Positions 39,376-48,642 of a stretch of DNA of 64,000 nucleotides are shown here, in pieces. The stretch comes from Bradyrhizobium sp. 190 (GTDB lineage Bacteria; Pseudomonadota; Alphaproteobacteria; Rhizobiales; Xanthobacteraceae). The position numbers were made by a program, and so were the translations under genes. Every line of letters begins with the position of its first letter. The first letter of the stretch is position 1. A model generated the notes under the pieces. The model saw only the letters and a program-made list of their open reading frames with translations, did no database searches and had not been told where the DNA came from. The stretch spans positions 186,001 through 250,000 of the forward strand of contig NZ_JADPJL010000024.1 in the NCBI RefSeq assembly GCF_023073415.1, in the 5' to 3' direction.

Positions 39376-39692
39376 TCGCTCTCTCCGGCATCGAGCACCG
39401 CACGGATGGTGCCGATCGCGACATCCAGTTTTTCTGATACCTCACGGTTGGTGCGCTCCAGCCGCCGCGTCTTCACCAGCGAGCCGTCGAGTTCGTCGGC
39501 GAGGCGAGAGCGATCGGCGCCGAGCGCCTGGATCCGGCTCGCCAGTTCGTTCTCGTCGCGGTCAGCATCCCGCCGCCGCTCGGCCGCGGCCTCGAGGGCA
39601 TCGAGCGCCATCATCAGGCGCCGCGTGGCGGCATCGATGTCGACATAGACCGGCTCGGCATTGCCGGCCCCATTGCTGTGACGATCGCTCAT
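39372..39692 (-). CDS. DUF4164 coiled-coil protein
   Basis: A 106-residue, mostly helical protein with heptad-like spacing (AATRRLMMALDALEAAAERRRDADRDENELASRIQALG...), matching DUF4164, a family found next to zapA in Rhizobiales. It was started at 39692 where homologues begin (MSDRHSNG). Its stop overlaps the zapA start, so a division-related role with ZapA, similar in style to ZapB, is plausible but not shown. Confidence 0.82.
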   Translation of the reverse strand: MSDRHSNGAGNAEPVYVDIDAATRRLMMALDALEAAAERRRDADRDENELASRIQALGADRSRLADELDGSLVKTRRLERTNREVSEKLDVAIGTIRAVLDAGESE

Positions 39693-39979
39693 GAGAGACA
39701 GCGCGCACCTTCGCGTGAGCCCGCCGCACGGCAGCAAAATCCGCGGTTCGGCAAGCGGTTAGAGCACGAAATTTACGTGGCAAGCGAGGGAAGCGCAACG
39801 CCAACGCGAAGCTATGCACTGCTAAGCAACTTTTCGGACCGGAAGTGCGTTTCCCCGCCTTGGACTCACGGGGATTGTGGTGCTATCCAGCCCGGACTTC
39901 CCCTAGGCCCACGCCCGTATTGCGGCCTCGCCCGGTACGTACCTACAACCAAGCACCTCATTTCAGGCGGATTTTCATC

Positions 39980-41965
39980 ATGACGCAGGTCGATCATACC
40001 CGTATGGCCAATGCGATTCGCGGGCTTGCCATGGATGCCGTCGAAAAGGCGAAATCCGGCCATCCGGGCTTGCCGATGGGCGCCGCCGACGTCGCGACCG
40101 TGCTGTTCACGCAGTTCCTCAAATTCGACGCTGCAGCTCCGACCTGGCCGGACCGCGACCGTTTCGTGCTCTCGGCCGGACACGGCTCGATGCTGCTCTA
40201 TGCCTTGCTTTACCTCACCGGCAACAAGGACATGACGCTCGACCAGATCAGGAATTTCCGCCAGCTCGGCTCCAAGACGCCGGGACACCCCGAGAACTTC
40301 GAGACCAGCGGCGTCGAGACCACCACCGGTCCCCTTGGCCAGGGCATCGCCACCGCGGTCGGCATGGCGCTGGCGGAGAAGATGCTGGTCGCCGAGTTCG
40401 GCAAGAAGGTGGTCGGCCATCACACCTACGTGCTCGCCTCCGACGGCGACCTGATGGAAGGCGTGTCGCAGGAAGCGATCGCGATGGCCGGGCACTGGAA
40501 GCTCAACAAGATGATCGTGCTGTATGACGACAACGGCATCTCGATCGACGGCCCGACCTCGCTCGCCGATTCGGTCGACCAGGTGAAGCGCTTCAAGTCC
40601 GCGGGCTGGGCGGCCGAGCTGATCGACGGCCATGATCCGAAGGCGATCGCGGCCGCGATCACCCGCGCGCAGAAATCCAGCAAGCCGTCGCTGATCGCCT
40701 GCAAGACCACCATCGGCTATGGCGCGCCGACGCGGGCCGGCACGGCGAAAGCCCATGGCGAGGCGCTCGGCGCCGACGAGCTAAAGGGCGCAAAGGAAAA
40801 GCTCGGCATTTCGCTCGAAGCCTTTTCGGTGCCGGACGATGTGTTGAAAGCCTGGCGTGCGGCCGGCAGCCGCGGCGCTGCCGCGCGCGCGGAATGGCAG
40901 GCCCGCTTCGACGAACTCGGCACCCGTAAGCGAGCCGAGTTCGAGCGGCGGATGCGGCACGAACGGCCGGCTTCGCTGGCGAAGGCGCTGCGCGCCCACA
41001 AGAAGGCGCTGCTGGAAACGCCGCAGAATATCGCGACGCGGAAATCGTCCGAATCCGCGATCGAAGCGATCGCAGCCGCAATGCCGATGGAATTCCTCGC
41101 CGGCTCCGCCGACCTCACCGGCTCCAACAACAACAAGGCGAAATCGGCGGTGGCGTTCTCGGCCAAGACGCCGAAGGGCCGCTTCATCCATTACGGCATC
41201 CGCGAGCACGGCATGGCGGCGGCGATGAACGGCATCTTCCTGCATGGCGGTTTTGCGCCTAACGGCGCGACCTTCCTGATTTTCACCGATTATGCCCGCC
41301 CGGCGATGCGGCTGGCCGCGCTGATGGGCACGGGCGTCGTCTACGTGATGACCCATGATTCGATTGGGCTCGGCGAAGACGGACCGACGCATCAGCCGGT
41401 GGAGCACCTCGCCGCTTTGCGCGCGATTCCCAACATGCGCGTGTTCCGGCCTTGCGACGCCGTCGAGGTAACGGAATGCTGGGAACTGGCGCTCAACCGT
41501 GTCGACGGCCCGACGGTGCTGGCGTTGACCCGCCAGAACCTGCCGCAACTCCGCACCTCAGCGCCGAACGACAATCCTTGCGCGCATGGCGCCTATGAGC
41601 TGGTCGCGGCGCAGGGCGACGCCAAAGTGTCGCTGTTCGCCTCGGGCTCCGAGGTCGAGATCGCGGTGGCCGCCCAGAAGCAGTTGGCGGAACGCGGCAT
41701 CGCGTCGCGGGTAGTCTCGGTGCCCTCGCTCGAACTCTTGCTTTCACAGCCGGCGGACCGGCAGAAGGCCATTATCGGCAATGCGCCGGTCAAGGTCGCC
41801 ATCGAGGCCGCGGTACGCTGGGGCTGGGATGCCGTGATCGGCCAGGATGGTGAATTCGTGGGCATGCACGGTTTCGGTGCCAGCGCGCCGGCCAAGGACC
41901 TTTTCAAGCACTTCGGAATTACCGCCGAGGCCGTCGTTAACGCTGCCCTGAAGCGCCTGGGCTGA
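39980..41965 (+). CDS. tkt: Transketolase
   Basis: A 661-residue thiamine-diphosphate enzyme of the pentose phosphate and Calvin pathways. Motifs: KAKSGHPGLPMGAADVATVLF, SAGHGSMLLYALLYLTG, ETTTGPLGQGIATAVGMALAEK, the ThDP-binding YVLASDGDLMEGVSQEAIA...NKMIVLYDDNGIS (GDG-N), and in the C-terminal half YGIREHGMAAAMNGIFLHGG and HDSIGLGEDGPTHQPVEH. The start at 39980 gives the standard N-terminus. First gene of the carbon-metabolism cluster. Confidence 0.97.
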   Translation: MTQVDHTRMANAIRGLAMDAVEKAKSGHPGLPMGAADVATVLFTQFLKFDAAAPTWPDRDRFVLSAGHGSMLLYALLYLTGNKDMTLDQIRNFRQLGSKTPGHPENFETSGVETTTGPLGQGIATAVGMALAEKMLVAEFGKKVVGHHTYVLASDGDLMEGVSQEAIAMAGHWKLNKMIVLYDDNGISIDGPTSLADSVDQVKRFKSAGWAAELIDGHDPKAIAAAITRAQKSSKPSLIACKTTIGYGAPTRAGTAKAHGEALGADELKGAKEKLGISLEAFSVPDDVLKAWRAAGSRGAAARAEWQARFDELGTRKRAEFERRMRHERPASLAKALRAHKKALLETPQNIATRKSSESAIEAIAAAMPMEFLAGSADLTGSNNNKAKSAVAFSAKTPKGRFIHYGIREHGMAAAMNGIFLHGGFAPNGATFLIFTDYARPAMRLAALMGTGVVYVMTHDSIGLGEDGPTHQPVEHLAALRAIPNMRVFRPCDAVEVTECWELALNRVDGPTVLALTRQNLPQLRTSAPNDNPCAHGAYELVAAQGDAKVSLFASGSEVEIAVAAQKQLAERGIASRVVSVPSLELLLSQPADRQKAIIGNAPVKVAIEAAVRWGWDAVIGQDGEFVGMHGFGASAPAKDLFKHFGITAEAVVNAALKRLG

Positions 41966-42106
41966 CGGTTGAGATTACTGGGAAAAAGGACTACCTAGAG
42001 CCCATCTTGTCCGTCCTCGCCCGGCAGAACCGGGCGATCCGCCGTCAGCACCATCGTGGGGAGCTTCCCACGGGGTCGGCATTAGCTATTTAGAGGAGAA
42101 ACGAGC

Positions 42107-43114
42107 ATGGCAGTCCGGGTCGCGATCAACGGGTTTGGCCGTATTGGCCGCAATGTGCTGCGTGCCATCGCCGAGTCCGGCCGCAAGGATATCGAGGTGG
42201 TTGGCATCAACGATCTCGGCCCGGTCGAGACCAACGCCCATCTGCTGCGTTTCGATTCCGTGCACGGCCGCTTCCCCGGCACCGTGACCGTCGACGGCGA
42301 CTCGATCGACCTCGGCAACGGCAAGATCAAGGTTTCTGCCGAACGCGATCCCTCCAAGCTTCCGTGGAAGGAACTCGGCGTCGACATAGCGCTGGAATGC
42401 ACCGGCATTTTCAGCGCCAAGGCCAAGGCCGTCGCGCATCTGACCGCCGGCGCCAAGCGCGTGCTGGTTTCGGCGCCCTCCGACGGCGCGGACGCGACCA
42501 TCGTGTTCGGCGTCAATCACGACAAGCTGACCAAGGATCATCTGGTCGTTTCCAACGGTTCCTGCACCACCAACTGCCTGGCGCCGGTCGCCAAGGTGCT
42601 GAACGACACCGTCGGCATCGAAACCGGCTTCATGACCACGATCCACGCCTATACCGGCGACCAGCCGACGCTCGACACCCTGCATAGCGACCTCTATCGC
42701 GGCCGCGCGGCGGCGATGTCGATGATCCCGACCTCGACAGGTGCGGCCAAGGCGATCGGCCTCGTGCTGCCGGAGCTTCAAGGCAAGCTCGACGGCGTCG
42801 CGATCCGCGTGCCGACCCCGAACGTCTCGGTGGTCGACCTCAAGATCGTCGCACAGCGGAAGACCGACGTGAAGGAAATCAACGAGGCGATGAAGCGCGC
42901 TTCGGAACAGCAGATGAAGGGCATCCTCGGCTACACCACCGCGCCCAACGTCTCGATCGACTTCAACCACGATCCCCACTCGTCCACGTTCCACATGGAC
43001 CAGACCAAGGTGCAGAACGGCACGCTGGTGCGGGTGATGTCCTGGTACGACAATGAATGGGGTTTCTCCAACCGCATGTCGGACACCGCCGTGGCGATGG
43101 GGAAGCTGCTGTAA
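42107..43114 (+). CDS. gap: Glyceraldehyde-3-phosphate dehydrogenase, type I
   Basis: A 335-residue GAPDH: VRVAINGFGRIGRNVLRAIAE (NAD site), the catalytic SNGSCTTNCLAPVAKVLND (Cys at about 154), THAYTGDQPTLD (His region), RAAAMSMIPTSTGAAKAI and VSWYDNEWGFSNRM-like C-terminus. It follows tkt and precedes pgk. The leader (42018-42036) contains a CGCCCGG/CCGGGCG hairpin; AGGAG lies 10 bp before the ATG. Confidence 0.97.
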   Translation: MAVRVAINGFGRIGRNVLRAIAESGRKDIEVVGINDLGPVETNAHLLRFDSVHGRFPGTVTVDGDSIDLGNGKIKVSAERDPSKLPWKELGVDIALECTGIFSAKAKAVAHLTAGAKRVLVSAPSDGADATIVFGVNHDKLTKDHLVVSNGSCTTNCLAPVAKVLNDTVGIETGFMTTIHAYTGDQPTLDTLHSDLYRGRAAAMSMIPTSTGAAKAIGLVLPELQGKLDGVAIRVPTPNVSVVDLKIVAQRKTDVKEINEAMKRASEQQMKGILGYTTAPNVSIDFNHDPHSSTFHMDQTKVQNGTLVRVMSWYDNEWGFSNRMSDTAVAMGKLL

Positions 43115-43130
43115 GCCTTCAACGCTTCAT

Positions 43131-43220
43131 GGTTCGAGACGCGCGCCGAAGAGGCGCGCTCCTCACCATGAGGGGAACACCTTATCCTGAGGAGCCTCGC
43201 GCAGCGAGGCGTCTCGAAGG
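43131..43220. repeat. Palindromic intergenic repeat between gap and pgk
   Basis: 43131-43142 and 43209-43220 form inverted arms (10 of 12 positions) around an internal GCGCGCC/GGCGCGC and CCTCACC/GGTGAGG-like structure. REP-type element common in this genus; it may lower readthrough between gap and pgk. Confidence 0.8.
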
Positions 43221-43241
43221 ATGGGCCGCGCGAGACCTTCG

Positions 43242-44438
43242 ATGACAAAATCATTCCGCACCCTCGATGACGTCGACGTAAAGGGCAAGCGCGTGCTGCT
43301 GCGCGTCGACCTTAATGTGCCCATGGAAAACGGCCGCGTCACCGACGCGACGCGGCTCGAGCGCGTCGCGCCGACCATCACCGAAATTTCCGACAAGGGC
43401 GGCAAGGTCATCCTGCTCGCCCATTTCGGCCGACCGAAGGGACGCGACGCCAAGGATTCGCTCAAACCCGTCGCGGTGGCGCTGGGGCAGGTCATCAAGA
43501 AGCCGGTCGCCTTCGCCGACGACTGCATCGGCGAGCCCGCCGCCAAGGCCGTGGCTGCGATGAAGGACGGCGACGTCCTCTGCCTGGAGAACACCCGCTT
43601 CCATAAAGAGGAAGAGAAGAACGATCCGGCCTTCGTCGCCGAACTCGCAAAACTCGGCGACATCTGGGTCAACGACGCCTTCTCGGCGGCGCACCGCGCG
43701 CACGCCACGACCGAAGGTCTCGGCCATAAATTGCCGGCCTATGCCGGCCGCACCATGCAGGCCGAGCTCGACGCGCTGGGCAAGGCATTGGAGGCGCCGA
43801 CCAAGCCCGTGATCGCGATCATCGGTGGCGCCAAGGTTTCGACCAAGATCGACCTCTTGGAAAATCTGGTCAGCAAGGTCGATGCGCTGGTGATCGGCGG
43901 CGGCATGGCCAACACCTTCCTGCACGCGCAGGGGGTCGGCGTCGGCAAGTCGCTGGCGGAGAAAGATCTCGCCGCGACCGCGCTGCGCATCATGGAAAAG
44001 GCCGAGGCTGCCAACTGCGCCATCATCCTCCCCGTCGATGCCGTGGTCGCCTATCACTTCGCAGCCAACTCGCCCTCGCACGCCTATGGGCTCGACGCCA
44101 TTCCGGCCGACGGCATGATCCTCGACGTCGGGCCGCAATCGACCGCGCGGATTCATTCCGCGATCGACGACGCCAAGACGCTGGTCTGGAACGGCCCGCT
44201 CGGCGCGTTCGAAATGACGCCGTTCGACCGTGGCACCATGGTCGCGGCGAAGCATGCGGCTGAGCGCACCAAGGCGAAGAAACTGGTCTCGGTTGCCGGC
44301 GGCGGCGACACCGTCGCGGCGCTGAACCAAGCCGGCGTATCAGGCGATTTTTCCTATGTCTCGACGGCCGGTGGCGCATTTCTCGAATGGATGGAAGGCA
44401 AACCGCTGCCCGGCGTGGAAGTTCTGAAGCAGCGTTAA
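43242..44438 (+). CDS. pgk: Phosphoglycerate kinase
   Basis: A 398-residue kinase: KRVLLRVDLNVPMENGRVTD, ILLAHFGRPKGR, CLENTRFHKEEEKNDPAF, VNDAFSAAHRAHATTEG, VIAIIGGAKVSTKIDLLENL, GGGMANTFLHAQG and SVAGGGDTVAALNQAG. These are the standard substrate and hinge motifs. Start 43242 is chosen by family N-terminus (TKSFRTLDDVD). Between gap and fba on the same strand. Confidence 0.97.
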   Translation: MTKSFRTLDDVDVKGKRVLLRVDLNVPMENGRVTDATRLERVAPTITEISDKGGKVILLAHFGRPKGRDAKDSLKPVAVALGQVIKKPVAFADDCIGEPAAKAVAAMKDGDVLCLENTRFHKEEEKNDPAFVAELAKLGDIWVNDAFSAAHRAHATTEGLGHKLPAYAGRTMQAELDALGKALEAPTKPVIAIIGGAKVSTKIDLLENLVSKVDALVIGGGMANTFLHAQGVGVGKSLAEKDLAATALRIMEKAEAANCAIILPVDAVVAYHFAANSPSHAYGLDAIPADGMILDVGPQSTARIHSAIDDAKTLVWNGPLGAFEMTPFDRGTMVAAKHAAERTKAKKLVSVAGGGDTVAALNQAGVSGDFSYVSTAGGAFLEWMEGKPLPGVEVLKQR

Positions 44439-44488
44439 ATCCAGACTTAATGGGGCGCCAAAGGCGCGGCAAATACAGGAGAATTTGA

Positions 44489-45556
44489 ATGGCTCGCATT
44501 ACCTTGCGTCAACTGCTCGATCACGCGGCAGAGCACGAGTATGGGGTGCCGGCTTTCAACATCAACAACATGGAGCAGGCGCTGGCCATCATGGATGCCG
44601 CCTCCTCGCTCGACGCGCCCGTCATCATCCAGGCCTCGCGCGGCGCGCGCTCCTATGCCAATGACGTCATGCTCAAGCACATGATGGACGCCGTCACCGA
44701 AATCTATCCGCAGATTCCGGTCTGCGTGCATCTCGATCACGGCAACGAGCCCGCGACCTGCATGACCGCGATCCAGGCCGGCTTCACCTCCGTGATGATG
44801 GACGGCTCGCTGAAGGCCGACGGCAAAACCCCCGGCGACTGGGACTACAATGTCGGCGTGACGAAGACCGTCACCGACATGGCCCATCTCGGCGGCATCT
44901 CGGTGGAAGGCGAACTCGGCGTGCTCGGTTCGCTCGAGACCGGCATGGGCGACAAGGAAGACGGCCACGGCGCCGAAGGCAAGCTGTCGCACGACCAGCT
45001 GCTCACCAATCCGGATGAAGCCGTGAAGTTCGTGAGGGAGACCAGGGTCGACGCGCTGGCGATCGCGATGGGCACTTCGCACGGCGCCTACAAGTTCACG
45101 CGCAAGCCGGACGGCGACATCCTCGCCATGAACGTGATCGAGGAGATCCATCGCAAGCTGCCGAACACGCATCTGGTGATGCATGGGTCGTCCTCGGTGC
45201 CGCAGGACCTGCAGGAAATCATCAACGCCAATGGCGGCAAGATGAAGCCGACCTGGGGCGTGCCGGTTACCGAAATTCAGCGCGGCATCAAGAACGGCGT
45301 GCGCAAGATCAACATCGACACCGACAACCGCATGGCGATGACCGGACAGATCCGGAAAGTGCTGAAGGACAATCCGGAAGAATTCGATCCGCGCAAATAT
45401 CTCAAGCCGGCGATGGAAGCCATGGCCAAGCTGTGCAAGCAGCGGCTGCAGGAGTTCAATACCGCAGGCCAGGCCAGCAAGATCAAGAAGGTGCTGACCA
45501 CGGCCGAAATGGCCAAACGGTACAGCAAGGGTGAGCTTGACCCGCGGGTCGCCTGA
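44489..45556 (+). CDS. Fructose-bisphosphate aldolase, class II
   Basis: A 355-residue zinc-dependent aldolase of the CbbA/class IIB type: ARITLRQLLDHAAEHEYGVPAFNINNMEQALAIM, VHLDHGNEPATCMTAIQAGFTSVMMDGSL (zinc His and the MMDGS block), VEGELGVLGSLETGMGDKEDGHG, HGAYKFTRKPDGD and VMHGSSSVPQDLQEIIN. It splits fructose-1,6-bisphosphate or condenses its halves. A class I enzyme is encoded directly downstream. Confidence 0.95.
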   Translation: MARITLRQLLDHAAEHEYGVPAFNINNMEQALAIMDAASSLDAPVIIQASRGARSYANDVMLKHMMDAVTEIYPQIPVCVHLDHGNEPATCMTAIQAGFTSVMMDGSLKADGKTPGDWDYNVGVTKTVTDMAHLGGISVEGELGVLGSLETGMGDKEDGHGAEGKLSHDQLLTNPDEAVKFVRETRVDALAIAMGTSHGAYKFTRKPDGDILAMNVIEEIHRKLPNTHLVMHGSSSVPQDLQEIINANGGKMKPTWGVPVTEIQRGIKNGVRKINIDTDNRMAMTGQIRKVLKDNPEEFDPRKYLKPAMEAMAKLCKQRLQEFNTAGQASKIKKVLTTAEMAKRYSKGELDPRVA

Positions 45557-45668
45557 TTAGGCCGCCCGCGCCTCGCAAACACCCCCGGTGCGACGAACGT
45601 TTTCTAGGCAATTGCCCGAGAACCGCCTATTTTGGTGCGCAAGGGCATGATGTTTCTGGAGAACTTCG

Positions 45669-46706
45669 ATGAATCTTGCTGACCTCAACAAGGTTGCCCT
45701 CGCCATGGTCACCCCGGGCAAGGGCATTCTCGCCGCCGACGAATCCTCAGGGACAATCAAGAAGCGTTTCGACGCCATCAAGGTCGAATCGACCGAGGAG
45801 AACCGCCGCGACTATCGCGAGATGCTGTTCCGCTCCACCGAGGCGATGAGCAAGTACGTCTCGGGCGTGATCCTGTACGACGAGACGATCTGGCAGAATG
45901 CGAAGGACGGTACGCCGCTGGTCAAGCTGATCGAGCAGTCCGGCGCGATCCCCGGCATCAAGGTCGATGAAGGCACGCAGGCGCTGCCGCAATGTCCAGG
46001 CGAACTGGTGACTGTGGGCCTCGACAAGCTCGCCGAGCGCCTGAAGAAATATTACGAGCGCGGTGCGCGCTTCGCCAAATGGCGTGCGGTAATCGACATC
46101 GGCGCGGGTATTCCAACCATGACCGCGATCAGCGTCAACGCGCATGCGCTGGCGCGCTACGCCGCGCTGTGCCAGGCGGCGCAGATCGTGCCGATCGTCG
46201 AGCCGGAAGTGCTGATGGACGGCGATCACGATATCGACCGCTGCTATGACGTGACCCAGCGTGTGCTGAACAAGACGTTCCAGGAATTGCGGATCCAGCG
46301 CGTCGAACTCGAAGGCATGGTGCTGAAGCCCAACATGGCGATCTCAGGCAAGAAATGCGCGAAGCAGGCTTCCGCCGAGGAAGTCGCCGAGAAGACCGTG
46401 CGGCTGCTGAAGGCGTGCGTGCCCGCAGCCGTGCCCGGCATCGCCTTCCTCTCCGGCGGGCAATCCGATGAGGATGCGACCGCGCATCTGAACGCCATGA
46501 ACCGGATCGGCGGGCTCCCTTCTGGTCTGCCTTGGCGGCTGACCTTCTCCTATGGCCGGGCGCTGCAGGCGGCGCCGCAAAAGGCCTGGTCGGGTAAGGC
46601 CGAAAATATCGCCGCGGGCCAGCGCGCCTTCACGCACCGCGCGCGGATGAATGCGCTGGCGAGCAAGGGTGAGTGGGAAACCGGCCTTGAAAAGAAGGTC
46701 GCCTAG
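45669..46706 (+). CDS. Fructose-bisphosphate aldolase, class I
   Basis: A 345-residue Schiff-base aldolase of the vertebrate-like type: VTPGKGILAADESSGTIKKRFDAI at the start, FAKWRAVIDIG with the conserved WR, AQIVPIVEPEVLMDGDHD, LEGMVLKPNMAISG with the Schiff-base Lys, AVPGIAFLSGGQSDEDATAHLNAMN and WRLTFSYGRALQAAPQKAWSG. It catalyses the same step as the adjacent class II enzyme without a metal. The thiE-like gene begins 2 bp after its stop. Confidence 0.95.
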   Translation: MNLADLNKVALAMVTPGKGILAADESSGTIKKRFDAIKVESTEENRRDYREMLFRSTEAMSKYVSGVILYDETIWQNAKDGTPLVKLIEQSGAIPGIKVDEGTQALPQCPGELVTVGLDKLAERLKKYYERGARFAKWRAVIDIGAGIPTMTAISVNAHALARYAALCQAAQIVPIVEPEVLMDGDHDIDRCYDVTQRVLNKTFQELRIQRVELEGMVLKPNMAISGKKCAKQASAEEVAEKTVRLLKACVPAAVPGIAFLSGGQSDEDATAHLNAMNRIGGLPSGLPWRLTFSYGRALQAAPQKAWSGKAENIAAGQRAFTHRARMNALASKGEWETGLEKKVA

Positions 46707-46708
46707 AC

Positions 46709-47425
46709 TTGGCTAAAAAACACTTGGCCAATAAACCTGTTCCGCTGCGCCCGGCGCCGCGCCTCTATCTCGCGACGCCTGAGGTGGACGACCCGGCGCA
46801 GCTTGCGGCCCAACTTCCGGAGCTGTTGGTCGCGGCCGACGTCGCGGCAGTGCTGCTGCGGCTGAAGCAGACCGATCAGCGCACTATGATCGCGCGCGTC
46901 AAAGCGCTTGCGCCCGCGGTCCAGAATGCCGGCGCGGCGCTCCTGCTCGACGGCCATGTCGAGCTGGTGGCGCGCGCGGGCGCCGACGGCGCGCATCTGA
47001 ACGGCCTCGCCGCGCTGGAGGATGCCTTGCCGTCGCTGAAGCCGGACCGCATTGCCGGCGTCGGCGGTCTTGCCACGCGGCACGATTCGATGGCCGCGGG
47101 CGAACGGGGCGCGGACTATGTGCTGTTCGGCGAGCCCGACGCCAACGATCAGCGGCCCTCGACGGAAGCGATTGCCGAGCGTCTGCAATGGTGGGACGAA
47201 CTGTTCGAGCCGCCTTGCATAGGCTTTGCCGCCTCGCGCGAGGAAGCTTCCGAATTCGCTGCCGCCGGCGCGGATTTTGTACTGGTCGGCGATTTCGTCT
47301 GGGCCGACCCGCGCGGCGCCAAGGCGGCGCTGACCGATGCCGCGCAGGCGATCGCGCAAGCGCACGAGACAGCGTTTGGAAGAGCCAAGGCTGGCACTGG
47401 CACGGATAAGGCCGGGGATGGATAA
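46709..47425 (+). CDS. Thiamine-phosphate synthase-like protein (divergent)
   Basis: A 238-residue TIM-barrel protein with the general ThiE layout: RLYLATPEVDDPAQLAAQLPELL, GAALLLDGHVELVARAGADGAHLNG, GVGGLATRHDSMAAGERGADYVLFGEP and EFAAAGADFVLVGDFVWADPRG. Several ThiE hallmarks are altered, such as the GxSxH segment after the third strand, here GVGGLATRH. Thiamine synthesis is therefore uncertain. The start is TTG, 2 bp after the aldolase stop; no good ATG is near. It has a low-complexity tail (GTGTDKAGDG). Confidence 0.72.
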   Translation: MAKKHLANKPVPLRPAPRLYLATPEVDDPAQLAAQLPELLVAADVAAVLLRLKQTDQRTMIARVKALAPAVQNAGAALLLDGHVELVARAGADGAHLNGLAALEDALPSLKPDRIAGVGGLATRHDSMAAGERGADYVLFGEPDANDQRPSTEAIAERLQWWDELFEPPCIGFAASREEASEFAAAGADFVLVGDFVWADPRGAKAALTDAAQAIAQAHETAFGRAKAGTGTDKAGDG

Positions 47426-47434
47426 CGCCGGACA

Positions 47435-48553
47435 ATGAAACTCCTGCGTCCCATATCGCTGCTTGCGGGCCTCTTGATGACGATGACCGGCGCCACCGCG
47501 CAGATCTCGCTGACGCCGCCTGCCGCGCAGCCGCCCGCCAACCCGCCGGCCGCGAAAAAGGAGGCGCCCAAACCCAAGGCTCCGACCGCGGCGAAAAAGC
47601 CCGCTGCGACACCGACGCCGACGCCATCGGCGCCGCTCAAGCCTGCGGTAACGACCAAGCCCGCGGCAACGCCTGTGCCCTCCTCCTCGCCGACGGCCGC
47701 GTTCGAGGATCCGAACGTCGACCTCGTCTATGGCGCGTATCAGCGTGGCCTCTACAAGACCGCCTTCGATCTCGCCACCACGCGCGCGCAGTATAACGGC
47801 GACGCCAAGGCGATGACGATGCTGGGCGAGCTCTACGCCAACGGGCTCGGCATCAAGCGCGACTATGCGAAGGCCGCCAATTGGTACCAGCGCGCGGCGG
47901 ACGCCGGCGACCGCGAAGCCATGTTCGCGCTCGCCATGATGCAGCTGGCCGGCCGCGGCGGCCCCACCAACCGCGAACAGGCCGTCAAGCTGCTGGCCTC
48001 CGCGGCCAAGCTCGGCAACCCCAAGGCAGCCTACAATCTGGCGCTGCTCTATCTCGACGGCAACACGCTGCCGCAGGACCTCAGACGCGCCGCCGAGCTG
48101 CTGCGCGCCGCGGCCGACGCGGGCAACCCGGAGGCGCAATACGCGCTGGCGACCTTCTACAAGGAAGGCACCGGCGTGCCGAAGGACATCGACAAGGCGG
48201 TGCGGCTGCTGCAGGCGGCTTCGCTGGCCGACAATGTCGACGCCGAGGTCGAATATGCCATCGCGCTGTTCAACGGCACCGGCACGCCGAGGAACCAGGC
48301 CGCGGCGGTCGCGCTGCTGCGCAAGGCGGCGCGGCAGAATTCGCCGATCGCGCAGAACCGCCTCGCCCGCGTGCTCGTGAGCGGACAGGGCGCGCCGATG
48401 GACAAGATCGAAGGCCTGAAGTGGCACCTTGTCGCCAAGACCGCCGGCAAGGGCGATCCCGAGCTGGATGAACGGCTCTCGGAGCTCAGCCCCGAGGATC
48501 GCGCCAAGATTCAGGAGGCCGCAAAAAAATGGACCGGCACGGCCAACAAATGA
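47435..48553 (+). CDS. Exported Sel1-repeat protein
   Basis: A 372-residue protein: signal peptide (about 1-23, LLAGLLMTMTGATAQ), a Pro/Ala/Lys-rich linker (about 30-85), then about six Sel1-like repeats from about 100. Examples are AMTMLGELYANGLGIKRDYAKAANWYQRAADAG, KAAYNLALLYLDGN and AQYALATFYKEGTGVPKDI. Sel1 repeats are protein-interaction solenoids. It is 9 bp after the thiE-like gene. Partner unknown; envelope location is inferred. Confidence 0.88.
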   Translation: MKLLRPISLLAGLLMTMTGATAQISLTPPAAQPPANPPAAKKEAPKPKAPTAAKKPAATPTPTPSAPLKPAVTTKPAATPVPSSSPTAAFEDPNVDLVYGAYQRGLYKTAFDLATTRAQYNGDAKAMTMLGELYANGLGIKRDYAKAANWYQRAADAGDREAMFALAMMQLAGRGGPTNREQAVKLLASAAKLGNPKAAYNLALLYLDGNTLPQDLRRAAELLRAAADAGNPEAQYALATFYKEGTGVPKDIDKAVRLLQAASLADNVDAEVEYAIALFNGTGTPRNQAAAVALLRKAARQNSPIAQNRLARVLVSGQGAPMDKIEGLKWHLVAKTAGKGDPELDERLSELSPEDRAKIQEAAKKWTGTANK

Positions 48554-48642
48554 CGCCTTGACGGCGGCACATCTGCAGGGCACCCAGTCCCTAAGCCCCT
48601 GACGGCATTGGGCCGTTCCCTCACACACCATAAGCTCACATC

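Noticed and set aside
46703..48631. 642-codon minus-strand frame
   Set aside because: Antisense to the thiE-like and Sel1-repeat genes; composition (Arg/Gly/His-rich) is typical of reverse-strand GC-rich shadows.
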